The notes under the pieces were generated by a model. The model was given only the letters and a program-made list of their open reading frames with translations. It did not search any database and was not told where the DNA came from. A stretch of 64,000 nt of DNA from Combretum micranthum (Eukaryota > Streptophyta > Magnoliopsida > Myrtales > Combretaceae), in the NCBI GenBank assembly GCA_024138025.1, contig JAMXBD010000023.1, forward strand, positions 62,001 through 126,000. Direction: 5' to 3'. Position 1 is the first letter of the stretch; every line of letters begins with the position of its first letter. The position numbers and the translations under genes were made by a program. Positions 36,375 through 49,358 of this stretch are shown piece by piece.

Positions 36375-38060
36375 TCCAAATAAACCATAACAAACACAAA
36401 TCCAATGAGTTACTTTGCTTAGGTGGGTCAGTAGTAAAAATGAACAAATACTTATATGTATATAATGTTCCATAAATGAAAACTACACATTGATTGTTTC
36501 ATGTTAGATTCATTGTCTCTAATCTATTACAATTGGTCGTTGCTACTGTCCCAGAATCCAATCATGAGTTCCTCACAATCTCCTATTCGAGTGTCCTAAC
36601 TTGTACCAATCATACTTCCACCATATTTATGACATATATATTCGGCGTTACTAATAGTTGTAACACCTCTCCATAATTATTAACCAGTTTTATCTAAAGC
36701 ATGTATCTCTTAAAAATGAGGAAAAAAAAAATAGTACACATCCTGTTTAAGACTGCAAATGAAACGAGTTCAAATGGTATAGTATTAGGTTTGAGTTCAA
36801 ATTTAACTTAAATTTCAAAGCTTGAGCTTGATCAAACTTAAAATTTAAAAGCTTGCATCCTATTCAATGTCAACACTATATAAGTTTAAGCTCGACTCGA
36901 GTTCGATTTAGTTTGATTACGTTCGCAAGTTAATCGAGTTAAACATATGAAGTTCGAGTTTGGCTTGATAAACTACTTGGATAGCCTAAGCTTGATTGGA
37001 ATATTCTTGAATTAAATTTGAGTAAATACCGGGTTGAGCTTGAATAGTTTGCAAACGAACTTGGTTCATTTACATCCCTAATCCTGTCTGTATCGCTCTT
37101 GGCGAACACATAGTTAACGATCAATGATTTATGGTAAAGACTTACAAACATAAGTAGTATATAAATAGCACCCACTTACTTGAATTTAGCTTACAAAGCT
37201 TCACTTCAATCAAGTAGAAATTAATACCAACTAATTACACATAAAAACCAAAATTGTACCTTAATTACATTAAAACCTACTTTCTTGGAGCTTAAACTTG
37301 CATTATAGTTCATTTTGGTTGACCATGTCAGCCAATCAGAGTCTATTCCAACCTAAAGTGGATGACAATGTTAGGAGGTGGTCGACCACTTTAGGGCCCA
37401 ATTGACTACTTTAGTGGATACTTCCCTAAACATAGAGGAGCAAACCTAAAGGCAACATGATTGGGTTCCTTATCTCAAAAGTATCCTATAGCTTTAACAA
37501 ATTAATTAAGTTAACTCTAATTACATAGCAATTTTTCATAAAATTGTAATAAAACTCACAATCAAAAATTTTTTTCTCCTTTTGTTTGTGCAAAATTGAC
37601 AAAAGGTATTATGACGCGTCTTTCCTTAAGTAGAATATAGAAGTTTGAAGTCTAAAAGATTAACTATGAGTTTGTAATGATAAACCTCTATGTTTCAATT
37701 TAACATGGTTCACACCTAATTTTGGATTAAGGTTTAGTTTCTAAGATAACTCTACATTAGGATCTAATAGGTAATATTGGACAAGAAAAGCACACTTGAC
37801 CTCCTAACAACTTTACATAACAAAACTTAGAAATGCAATTGAAGCAAGTTCGGGATCTATTTTACAAAATCAAGATTAGTCCAGATACCATATTTTGTAG
37901 GATCGCTTGAAACTTGCCCTAAATCCTATAAAATTTTGTCCCTATACTTGAAATTTTTTTAATAGAGTCGATAAGATACTTGAACCCAAACCCCATAGGC
38001 TTAGTAATGTCTCAACTACAATTATTTTATGTTTGAAGTTATCAAAAAACGAAAACTTTT
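36375..38060. repeat. duplicated segment Y, copy 2
   Basis: This is the counterpart of 24893-26340 in the same order and orientation. It contains one extra insertion (36748-37080) that the first copy lacks. Confidence 0.7.
36748..37080. mobile_element. hAT-like MITE with paralogous empty site
   Basis: It runs from TAAGACTGCAAATGAAACG to TTCATTTACATCCCTA. The reverse complement of the right end, TAGGGATGTAAATGAACC, pairs with the left. The flanks ATCCTGTT (36740-36747) and ATCCTGTC (37081-37088) differ at one base. The related sequence in Y copy 1 (TCTTGTCCATATCTCTCTTGG near 25274-25294) has no insertion, which supports the boundaries. Confidence 0.8.
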
Positions 38061-38413
38061 TTCTCAAAACATAGACATCTATAGTTTTCTTTTTGCCCAT
38101 TCATGGAAAAATTTCTCTCCATTTCAGAATATATACTCCACTAGTTTAACAATCGAATAAGTCACCATGATTAATTAAAATAAGAAATCATTAGAAATGA
38201 GTCGTCTAAACATTAAAATTGTATACACCATCCATTAAATTAAATAAGAACCTAAAATATATAAATTTAAAATTAGCTTGACTTTTGGAAGTTAACAATA
38301 TGGTCTAAAGCATATCAATAAGATGGAAAAAAAAAATTCTTTACATTGTGCTTGTATAATCTTTAGAAAAGAGAAAGAGCCAAAATGTCTACTAATCAAA
38401 ATACAAAGAAAAA

Positions 38414-38734
38414 GGGTAAAACGCAAAAAAATCCCCTAAACTTTATGTGTAGCGAATTGACCCTTAAACTTTAAAAGTGTGGTTTTGCCCTCCTGAATTA
38501 TAAATAATTTGTAAATAAGGACATTCTGTACTATTTTGTCAAAAAAGTATAAAAATTTTACTATTATGGGTGTACTTTTTTGGTACAGAATAGTATGGAC
38601 AAGGACAGAAAAAAATGGGATGTCCTTATTTGCAAATTGTTTATAGTTTAGATGGTAAAAAAAAATTTTTTTCAAAGTTCAGGGGTTAATCCCCTACTCC
38701 TAAAGTTTAGAAGATGTTTTTACATCCTAACCCC
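38414..38734. mobile_element. fold-back MITE, ~320 bp
   Basis: Left arm landmarks (GGGTAAAACGC, CCCCTAAACTTTATG, GACCCTTAAACTTT, AATTTGTAAATAAGGACAT) are mirrored on the right (AATGGGATGTCCTTATTTGC, AAAGTTCAGGGGTTAAT, CCTAAAGTTTAG, ATCCTAACCCC). Non-coding. TSD not resolved. Confidence 0.6.
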
Positions 38735-39551
38735 ACGCACCCACCCACCTACCCACACATACACACACACCAAAAAAAAAAAAAAAAGAAAAAGAAAAAA
38801 GAAAAGCAAGTGATTTTGAAAAAGATACAAGAGAACCTTTCCTTTTTTATTAGTTGATTTGCATTATATATAGAAAATTAATAGAAAAGAATTATGTAAA
38901 GAAAATTAAAAAAAATGATTTATTAGACAATAAAACTCTTCTTTTTAGGAAAATGGTTAATAAGACAATATGACTCTTCCTTATAGAACACTTTTAAATC
39001 TACAACAACCCTCATTTTTTTTTCGTAAAAGTCAATAAACGCCACCTAAAGATTATATGGATCTCATTTTTTATATGAGTTGATTGCTTAGGAATCATGC
39101 CTCTTAAAAAATGTATGGCTCCCACTTTAAATGTAAGTTGGCTGTTTACTGTCAATTCCATTGTATACTAAAATACAAAAATTAAATGCCTACTATTTTT
39201 ATGCTCTTTTTTTTTACCTTCACTATTTTTCATCTAACATGGCAATATCCCCAACGATTTTAAGAAAGTAACCTGGCTAAGTTATACTTGACCTAAATAT
39301 TCATCAAATAAACTTGTTCACATAAGGTATATATATTAACATTGTTGAACCTATTCTTTTAGGGCCAATGCTGTCTACCATATTCAATCAAATGAAATAT
39401 CACTCATTTATTTACCGAATTAAGCGTCAAATAAAAGATCCTAACCCTTGTCCTGACAACAATATGATATCATAAGTGCTTTCTTGATTGACTTAACAAA
39501 TTCGTAGTTGTAAATGCCGAATACTCATCTATTAGAAGATAAAAAACAAAC
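38735..39551. other. gene-free stretch, C/A-rich then AT-rich
   Basis: It starts with a CCCACCCACCTACCCACACATACAC simple repeat and poly-A tract, then AT-rich sequence. No gene seen. Confidence 0.4.
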
Positions 39552-40180
39552 ATGTTGAAAATGAAAAAGATACATATGTTTATTGTTCATTATAAAGGTT
39601 ATATTTATAACATGGAAGATATTGATCCACAAGAATCATGCTTTCATGATATGGTGAAAGAAATGATAGTTGTTGTACTTGGGTCGACCAATATTTGCAT
39701 GGATGCAATGATTTATTCTAGAATTCTAGGTTTAAGTAATAAAATGGTTATGAACTCTAATGAATCTATAATCAACATATTTATAATGTATGACAGAATA
39801 GAGGATATTAACATTTACTTGTCCCAAGTATCCCAAATTTCATGGGAATTAGGCTCTACTAAAGAAGGATACTTAGCTCTTAGGAATGATGACAGACTAT
39901 TACATGACCTTGAGTTAGGTTCTACATCAATTATAGAGGTACAACCTGATTATATGGAAGATGAAATGTTTTTTTTATAGTAGTAATGAGGAGTTTATGT
40001 GTAGTGAAAGTGAAAGTAACATTAGTTCATTTAGTGAGTGCTACATTTAAAAAATAAGGTTGAAAAAAATAAAGATAGATAGTTGGATCATGATAAGGAT
40101 AGTGGAGTTGATACCGATGTCTCAGGAGAAGATGATGTGAATAATGATAGTAGTTGTAGAAAAAACAAAGTGGGAATTAA
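39552..40180 (+). pseudogene. possible N-terminal fragment of a MULE transposase
   Basis: A 142-codon frame (39552-39980) reads with phrases such as IHMFIVHYKGYIYN, CFHDMVKEMIVVVLG, IYSRILGLSNKMVM and IINIFIMYDRIEDINIYL. Spacing and character recall the N-terminal PB1-like domain of plant MuDR-type transposases, which is followed by an acidic stretch. After the stop at 39978 acidic, Ser-rich coding-like sequence appears to go on in another frame (EFMCSESESNISSFSE, then DKDSGVDTDVSGEDDVNNDSS up to about 40155). The zinc-binding and catalytic parts are not found. I recognise this from general shape, so it is tentative. The alternative is a random open frame. Confidence 0.35.
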
Positions 40181-40381
40181 CAAATTATGTAATCCCCTTA
40201 ATTTTGCATAACCTAAATGTGATAATTACAAAAAATATAACATAAAATTATGAGGAACTTTAATAAAAAGTCGCAAAGATCACTCTCAATTTTTTGCTAT
40301 TTTAGAATCTCAAAGTGTGAACAAATTTGATTATAGTTAGAAAGACTAGAATCTTTACCAATAAAATTTTGAAACGCAATA

Positions 40382-43300
40382 TGTAACTTCCATAACCTCA
40401 GACAATCAACGAACAATGATAAATCAATCGTTACTGTAAATTCCAAGATCCTTTTTCCTTAAGTTCAGTGATTAGAAGATAAATTAAATACTTGTTAAAT
40501 AATGATACAATGATTTTTGAATTATCTTTAACATTTTAAAACCCTAAAGTAACATTAGAAAATTTATGATAATCAATTATCAAAATAAATTATTCTTAAG
40601 ACAAGATTTCGCAAGGCAGGTCAATAACTTAACAAGTGATCATAGTTGACCTTAGTTTTCAATTACAATAAAAAAACGAACAATTTTTAGAACTTATCAG
40701 TTATAAAAAGACAGTTTAAAAATGAATCACTAAGGTCACAAAATACGCGATAGGATAAAAAATATATCAATATCTAAGAATCTAGACCTTAGTTAAATAT
40801 GTAGATTACACCAACACTTTAGTTAGAAAACTCTGAGTCTATGGAGACTAAAATCCTAATTTAACATTGTAATCCCTAAGAATTTTCATCCTAGTATAAC
40901 GATTAGAATGGCTAATATTTAATAGATAGTGAACTAATGAACCTACATAAAAACCTTATTTAGAAACTTTGGATAAAGATGGTCTTGTCTAGAACTTAAA
41001 ATCCTGAGTGGAAATTTTCTAAATAGTAAAAGACACAAAATACAAAATTTTGTAGGCGGTATAAAAAAACTCAATACGTGAATATAATCAACTCTAAATT
41101 TCAAGAGCAATATAAAGCGACTAATCAATAGAGCCTATTGGCTAAAAATAATAACTTAAGGATGAACCTCTAGGATTATAAATATGTAGTAAAAAATGAA
41201 AAAAGATCAATAACTAATAAATCTAGGTCTTAAATAAAGATTTGATTGCACCATAATTCTAGTTAGAAAATTCTGAACTTATAGGAATTAAAATCTTAAT
41301 TTGACCTATCGGGCCTAGAAAATCTTAATTGCGTAAGATAAAACTCTAAAAATACTCAATCATGTAAATTTTAAACTCAAGATTGGAACTCAAAGATGAT
41401 ATAGAAATATTGTAGATACATTAGATAAACTTTGGAGATAAAACCCCTATGTAACTAATATATTTATACACATATGCTTTAGAAAACTAAATGAAAACTT
41501 AGATATTTTGTTATATAGTTATAATTCTAACTCCAATATGTAGTATAAGGTGTAAAATGAAATGCAAAAGCTGGCTATCTAATCTTAGGAAAACTTCACA
41601 CCACTTACCTCTCCAATTCATGTAAATTGTACAAATTAAAGTCAAGTGACAATGACATATTGGCTAATGAAGAGCTTCCAAATGCCCTTAGCATTGAATG
41701 AAGGATAAGAGCCCTTAGCAACTTGCAAACCAACTCTAATTCCTCCCATACACACCAAGAAAACTTTAGGAGATTAAGTAACGAAAATTTAACACAAATT
41801 TCTCCTTTTCTAACTGTAAATGTCCTATATTCCAAGATTGGACTAGCCAACAAACCAAACACCACTTGACCATCAAAGCTGCAATAGGAAATCATAAAAT
41901 GGACACATATGTAAACACATTTTAACTTACAAAACTTTTCTTCCAAACACACACAAGTTGACTCTTACAGCCCCATAAGAAGATGTGAATCAATGTCTTC
42001 AATAAGAAATCATCACCGTACAAAATCATCCCACTTGTACCGTAATTTTACAAATAAATTTGACAAAAAAAACATAATTTAATTTCTTTCTTTTACCGTA
42101 AATTGATTTAGCATTTTGAGGAGTAAACTAAGTCAATAAGCCTTGATAAATTGACCAACCAACACCTAATTGCAAGACACCAACTAGTCAATTCATTAAA
42201 TGAAGAATTGAACCTTTAAACAACTTGCAAAACCTAGCCAACTTCTCCCAAATTCACCGCACAACTGCAACAATTCATTGGACATAATATTACACAAATG
42301 GATCCTCCTTGCAGCTGCAATTTCCTTAGAGTTTTTTGGAGTTGGACTAGTCAAAACTCTTGCCCAACTTGCTGATATTTTTCCGTACAAACAGCCCCAT
42401 AATAGACATCGAACGACAAATCCAACATATATAACTTATATAAGAAGTTTTAGGAGCAACCAAACAAATCAATTACTCCCGAAATCCATTGTGATCCCCA
42501 CCTTCAATTCAAACAAGTAAAAGCAAAACAAAATCCCACCTTTCTCCCTAAATCCAAACCATAAGATCCAATTTAGTCCAAACAAAACAACACTTTTCCT
42601 TTTCTTTTATTAACCATGAGCCTATAGCTACATTAAACAAAAACATAAACAAAGTTTAGACACATACAAATCCAATATCAATCGTAAGCTTTAAGGAGAA
42701 AAAGACATCCAATAGCATAATATAAACAAGCTACAAAAGTCAAGTTCTAAAGGTAAAATTTGTCTTAATTAAGTTAAGCTTATTCATAGGATTAAACTAC
42801 TCATTATCTTAATTTCTAATACTAGATTCGGTTACTTATATGGGAGGAGAGTTTGTCAATTTGTTTCCAACAAGTACTTTTAAGTTTATATCATGTATCA
42901 TGTCTATAACTAAAAAACTGGGAAAAATCGATGTGTGAACATAGACACAGAACCATACATGTTCGGTGATATTATATGTGTATAGGTAGTTATTTGATGA
43001 TTTGCTAAACTTGAAGCATCTATGTTCTATACTAGGAATATATCATATTTAGAGTAGAATATCATAAAGAATCAGCTAGTACAATAGAGATAAGGAACCT
43101 TAGAAATTCGGTTCATGTAGGAAATGGAACCTACTAAACATATGCCATGACAAAAACTAATCTAACATGTAGTTAAATACATTTATGACATGGTTTTGAA
43201 AAAAAATAAAGAAATTTAACAAAAAGAAACCTTAGAAACCTAATAAGGAAGTCCAACTATATAATTATAACATGAATCATCTCATAAAATCAAGGAAAAC

Positions 43301-43758
43301 TATAAACTATTTCTACACAAACCCCAACATAGGCCGTGTAGAACGATAGTGTAGAAACCAAGCATCATCCTTTCCTTCAGTCCTTCCGTGTAGACCTCAA
43401 AACCCTATTTTTATTTCTTTTCCACTATAAAATTAAACCCTAAGGAGTATATCCTACATGATACGACTTTATATCTATATTAAAAGAAAATTTAGTTTAA
43501 TATACATTTGATACCTACTAGCCCCACGAACCTACAAATATATTAGGAAAGTAATTGAAGGACTAGATACAAGATATGACCCTATAAATAATAAGAATTT
43601 CAATTTATAAATGGAGATAAGGTTAACAAACAAAATAATAACAAATAAAAATCTCATTATCAACATAGACACTAACAGATGTAAAATATAATTAAATTTA
43701 AGAATAGTGAAATCATCCTAAATAGAAATATAAATGTGGATTAGAAACAAGAGAAACA
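40382..43758 (-). mobile_element. candidate minus-strand LTR block with internal duplications
   Basis: On the minus strand it would run TGTTTCTCTTG...GAAGTTACA with CAATA at both sides (40377-40381 and 43759-43763). CCGTGTAGA words around 43334-43400 recall the GC-rich island of the other LTRs. The block shows two internal duplications. One is CTAG(A/G)(C/T)CTTA...AGTTAGAAAA(C/T)TCTGA(G/A) at about 40785-40850 and 41222-41280. The other is GAGCCCTTAGCAACTTGCAAACC (41708) and GAACCTTTAAACAACTTGCAAAACC (42209). Small minus-strand frames here (41605-41952, 42196-42390) look like leader sequence. The pentamer match could be chance. Confidence 0.3.
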
Positions 43759-44101
43759 CAATAAAAATAAATAATAGGTAGTAAATATCAACTACCTTAG
43801 GCTAGACATACTAAAAGGACCACATAAATAATAAAATCTTAATAATAAAATTATTAAGCAAAACAAGACTTAAAAATATTCTATAACACGTATCGACATT
43901 CATAGAGTAAATAAAATTTACAAATTAATAAAATTAAGTTGACTACCATATAGTACTCAAAACAAGCTTTCCAACACCTATTTATATTTGAAAATCCAAG
44001 TTAAAATGAATATTATAGGCTTTGTTTAAGATTATGTGATAAAAATTAACGTCATAAACTATTTACACCACTTTTCATAAATAAAATCCATTAGTACAAG
44101 T

Positions 44102-44127
44102 TATATATATATATATATATATATATA
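44102..44127. repeat. (TA)n microsatellite
   Basis: An uninterrupted TA run of about 26 bp. Confidence 0.9.
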
Positions 44128-44890
44128 ACTAGAAAATATAAAACTTTATGAGCATCAAATCGACTATTCATATACTGAAAACAGAGTTAAAGGGAATATA
44201 ACAGGCTTATCTTAGATTTACAAAGTTAAAACTGAAATATAAAAATTATAGGAAGACTTCTCTTACATAAAATGTATTATTGAGAATTTCATGACTTTAC
44301 TAGAAGAATATAACTTTTATAAAATTTAGAACTCCTAATTAAGTATAAAAAAAAGAGATCAGGATTAATAAAATTGAATTAGAACATAAACGAGTACAAC
44401 TAGAATCATTATAAAAATAGTGCGTATAATAATGAATGTCTATTATTTCATTTCATAGGAGATACTAAGTTCAAGTTCTCAAACCCTTGGTATTTCTAAA
44501 GGTCATACCAAACAAACATGAATGCTCAGGTGAGAGAGTTTTGGTGATCTGTTATCTGCTTGTGTTTGCTATTGCTTGTTGCTATGTTGATTGTACTGCT
44601 TGTCTGTTGAATGACTGATTGTCGTGAATGCCATCATCTGCATAATTTCCATAATAAATGGATAACTATAATTATTTGACTAACTCGTTTCATGTGATTG
44701 AAATCCTCCATAGGAAATGTCCTGGATTTACAACTGAAAGTACTTTTGAAATGTATTTTCATAGAACATGACTTAAAGAATCTCAAGTTATTCCCTGTTC
44801 ATCTTTTAAATGAGTTTATGTAATAAACCTGAGACATTTCCACGTAATGTTTTGGCAATAGATGTTATTTAAGTCAGGGTCTACATGCCT

Positions 44891-45010
44891 AATTCACCGT
44901 TATTTGGTGATGGTCAAATTGATTCACCATTATTTGGTGATGGTTAGAATGATTTACCATTATTTGGTGATGGTTAGCTTGATTCACCATTATTTGAGAT
45001 GGTCGGATTG
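44891..45010. repeat. four tandem copies of a 30-bp repeat
   Basis: The unit (GATTCACCATTATTTGGTGA plus TGGTTAGAAT) starts at 44891, 44921, 44951 and 44981, an exact 30-bp step with few substitutions. Each unit contains a small hairpin: TCACC...GGTGA. It lies in the LTR-like block and has no counterpart that I can find in the other LTRs. Confidence 0.9.
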
Positions 45011-45757
45011 AAATATTAACCAGCGTAAAATACCTGTTGGGGAGTATTTGTTTTTACCAATGATGAGTAAGCGTTGGGTAAGTCTAAATGGATGCTACCA
45101 CTAGGCAACCTCGTTCGGGTAAAGTGGGATATCTTATGCGAGTAAGTATAAGAGACAACTAATGTGTAGATAGAGCAAATATATATCGTCTATGCTTTCG
45201 AACTCCCATACATATGTTGCTTGCATTCATAACGTATGCATTCATATTGTGTATGGATAGATTTGCATGAATATTAATTTAATGCTTGATAACTTGCGTG
45301 ACCACTAGCAATTAATAATTAACTCATTGAGCTGTGGTTTTGCTCACCCCCTAATAGTTTTTGTGCAAGGATTATGCTTGCTGGGATTGGGCCAGTAATG
45401 AGTGAAAAGTGCTTCATCACTAGACATTCTTGAAGTTAGAAAGATAGGTTACAATGAAACTTATAGTACAATTTAGACAAATTGTACAAACATTTGAGGC
45501 ATTGTATTTTGAAGGCTAGAACCCAATTTTACTATTTGATAAGGGATACTGATTCTCTGTGATCTTGGTGAAATGTGGAAAATTGGATTCTATAGTTGAA
45601 TTTCAATAATAATATTATATGTATATATGTAGTAATATTAAAGAATAAGAAAAGTCTTGTAATTTCTGACTTGCAAGATAGTTCTCATATTACGAGTGCA
45701 CACGTGATATGATAATTTTAGATTAATCTTACTAGGCTTCTATTTTGAGGTGTGACA

Positions 45758-46639
45758 AATTATATATCAAATATATGTTGAGGATCATACTATCTTCTGT
45801 ATCATATTATGAGGTTTGTTTGAATTGTCAGACTTTTATCTATATCGTATTTGAATGTGATCTATATTTGATCTGCATCTGTATCATATTTGTATTGTAT
45901 CTATTTGGTTTGTTTATGAGTAAGACTGTCGGTTGTTTGTCAATATCTATTTCTTGAAAAATATTTATTTGAAAATAATAAAAATATAATATAAAAATGA
46001 TTAGAAAATGATGCAATAAATAGACAATCATCTATCTACTATAACAAATGATACATCACACTGATGAGATTATATTATGTTATGCCTCTTATAGATTTTC
46101 CATAGAAAATTATACAAGGAAAACAACCTCCCTTATCACTTTGAGCAAATGCATGTGAATCAATTGAGTGAAAAGAACGACCTCAACATTCCTTGTCTGT
46201 TACGAAATTAGTCAAAACGCCATGCACTTTATATTCCTTCTATAGTAAAGTTCATAAAAAAAAAAGGAAAAGAAAAAGAAGCAATGATACACTAACTGCA
46301 TTCATATACTGACTAAAGTAATATCAATAACACCAAGTGAATTTTACATTACGCATGTTTCATTATGCTATAAATTAGCAAGAAGGCACATATTGTATGA
46401 TATCTGGTGAAAATTTCAAGTATTATTAACAATAAAAGAAGTAATTTAACAAATCACTCATGGAAGACTTAGAATTTGATAGTGAGATAATGTCATGAAA
46501 GAACTGGCAAATTGTTTTTGTATAAGATGGAGCCTTCATTTTAAGAGACCATGGTTCGACCAGGACTTGTGTTTTGAATAGGGTTAGGCTTAAGATTTTT
46601 TATCTGAAGTTTAATTTAGTAAATAAAATTTCGAATGAT
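45758..46639. other. gene-free AT-rich stretch
   Basis: No gene recognised. TTTGTTTGAATTGTC/ATTTGGTTTG phrases around 45818-45960 look like small MITE debris. Confidence 0.4.
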
Positions 46640-47440
46640 TAAAAGGAAGTCCCAACATTTGGGGTAAGTTCATTTAAGGTCTCAATATTTGAAGAAGTAA
46701 GTCAGTTTGGGGTTCCATGAACACGTGTCAACAAGAGTGAATGCAAACCCCTAGAATTTTACAATAAGTTTCATGCATAAACCTTAGAATTGAAAGTCAA
46801 ATTAAAACCCTAAAAGTCAACACGGTCAAAAACAAGTCTTAATGAATCCAGATCCTGCAATTCCGTGCTCGAAACTCTAAAACAATAAGAATGAGATAAC
46901 CTTAAGTTATAGTCTGCAATAATGTTATAGACTTAAAAGATTGGATTTGCCAAAAATTCGCTCATTTTGAACCAAAACAGGATCAGTTTCTGAAATAAGG
47001 GTCCTGGTATGCAAAACGGTGCAATATATTTTGATAATATATTTAGACTTGTAATAAAATGATGAATCGTAAAATATCAGTTATAAAATTTTTCAACTTC
47101 TAAAAATATTAGATATAACCTATTTATGCTATTTTTCTTACTAATGGTAATTTATTTGTCTTGTTTACTATTTAACAACTATTCACTACTATTCATCTAT
47201 CTTGACTTTTTCTTACAATCTACTCTTACAACCTATATACCTATTTCTTATATTTTCTTTTCAAATATTACTTTTTACATAACTTCTCTTATACTTTACT
47301 TATTTTCCCTTACTAAAATTAATTTTTAATATTTCCCTCTCTCTCCTCTCTCCTATAGCCGGCCACTCTTTCTCTCTTTACCCTCTATTTGTTTGCTTTT
47401 TCATTTATTTAGTTAATATGAAATTTCTATCTCAAAACTC

Positions 47441-47448
47441 TATAAATA
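47441..47448 (+). promoter_or_regulatory. TATA box of the LTR promoter
   Basis: TATAAATA is preceded by CAAAACTC and followed, about 30 bp on, by a CT/CA-rich leader without ATG (47470-47620). That is the usual arrangement of an LTR promoter. Activity cannot be judged from sequence. Confidence 0.5.
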
Positions 47449-49358
47449 TCCCCTTCCTCCTTCTGATTTTACACACTTTCCTCTCCACATAAACAAACTC
47501 TTGCAAAATTAAAACTCAAACACTCTCTCCTCTCATTCCCTCTCTCTTTCACGCCATTTACATCTACACATACACTCCATTTGTTGCTTCAATTTTGTTC
47601 CTTCATCCATCTTTCATATTAGGTAAAACACTAAACCCCTTCTTAGTTCATGTTAACATAACATAAAAAATGTGTGTGTTATGTTTCTAAAATCCCTGTG
47701 ATGCATATGCTGGGATAGGAACATAGAAACAACATATTGTTCATGTCTTGTTAACTTCACGTTCATGTTTACATTATGTTTCTAACTTTAACTTTGTATA
47801 TGTTAGTAAATATATGTAATATGTATATCTATAAAGCCTAAATGCTCTCTAATCTAACTTTATTTAATGCTCTTATTTTTATTGCTTATTATTTATTTCT
47901 TGCTAATAAAAAAGACTAGTCAACTTCTAGTCTTAAACTTATACTTCATCAAGTCAAAACATACATGGGACTTACCCATTCAAAGTCTTGAGAGCCTTGA
48001 AAATAATCTAGGACTCTATACTTTTCTTCTTTGATTTATTCATGAGACTGGAAATATTCAAGTCTTGGGGAGCCTTGATGAAGCCTAAGACTCCCATAGT
48101 TATTTCTTGCTTTTTTTTTTTTTTTTTTTTTTATAGAACTTTACCATTTCTAAGTTCTGGGAAGTCTTGATCCCAAGTTAAGACTTCCACACTCTTATTC
48201 TTATATTTTGCTCATTTAATTTTCTATCATTATATTTTTCTATATGAAGTTTATAATTTATCTCATAACATAACTACTAAGTTTATATTCATGTATGATC
48301 ATGCGGTGATGTTGTTGTCTCAATAAAATTTTCAAAACAATAATATGGATTGTTTTCTTTCAAGTTAAAAATAAGATTAATCTTTCAAGAGAACTAATTT
48401 TTTTTTTAACACTTAGGAAAAAATTTTCATTTAGACTAAGAACTTTTATTCAACTATACTCTTTTCAAAATGTTAAAATAAATTTGTCATAAATTTTTAG
48501 TGTTGATAATTTTTTGTTATAAAGTTTTTCTTTTTAAAAATACTTATTTAGGTGGCATGTGCTAATATTTTGATAAACACTAAGAACAAAACAATATTTC
48601 TAAGACAAACTTAAAATCATCTTACTAGTTAAAATCTACTTCGAAATAAAATTGGTACACATAATAAGGAATCAAATTTTAAGGAATAAATTTATCTTTA
48701 CTAATTAAGAAAATATAAATGATAGTTATACTAATTAGATACTCACTTACAACAACCTAAAAATTTTAGTTTTTTTTCCAACAACTCAAAAAGAGATTTT
48801 TCTAAACTTAACCTTTTGAACTCTAAAATTAAATTGTTCTGTGAAAAATCACTTTTTGAGACAACATTACTAGAATCATGCATATAATATGAGTTTATAT
48901 CAATTATAAATGATTTTCAACTATGTAAGTATCATTTGCTTGCTATAAGATATTTAGGTGATGTAAAAGTTGGAAAAAATAAAAAAATCGAAGCCTAAAA
49001 CTTGTAAATCAAATATGTAATGTTCTTTTTCGAAACCTTAATGACCTTAAATGGTAAAATAACCCTATAAATAGATAGATCTTTCTGAATAAGTAGAAAA
49101 TGGCTACTAATATGCAAAATTCTAAGTTAAAATGAGTGAGATATGATCGTTTTAATTTGAAATTCCCGTAATACGAATTTTGACGCGAATAACAAAATCG
49201 AATTAGAAAATTTAAGTAGAACTTGGATGAAATACCCATTTCAGGTATTTCTTTTGTTTAAGTGATAAGCACCAAGACATTCTCTTTCTCGAGGATTACT
49301 TTGATTGATAGTGATTGCCATGGCCGAGTAAGTATTCATTTACGTTCTATGTATTCGT

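Larger units (their letters stand above)
43764..45757 (+). mobile_element. LTR-like block ending GAGGTGTGACA
   Basis: The 3' end at 45757 and the preceding 450 bp match, in reverse complement, the sequence at 58605-58669 plus 61404-61800. Shared phrases include GTGATATGATAA, CTTGCAAGA and CCAATTTTC, plus the CTCACCCCCTAATAG...TTGTGCAAGG acceptor-like region (45342-45370). It is therefore the same LTR family on the opposite strand. The left boundary is not resolved. Within it lie a TA microsatellite (44102-44127) and a 30-bp tandem repeat. Confidence 0.6.

Noticed and set aside
44891..45010. CRISPR-like array (30-bp direct repeats)
   Set aside because: The repeats are contiguous with no spacers, in a eukaryotic LTR, so it is a simple tandem repeat.
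40251..45757. AATTA pentamers as the TSD of a 5.5-kb LTR ending at 45757
   Set aside because: The length is out of line with the family, and the start does not resemble TGARATARCC.
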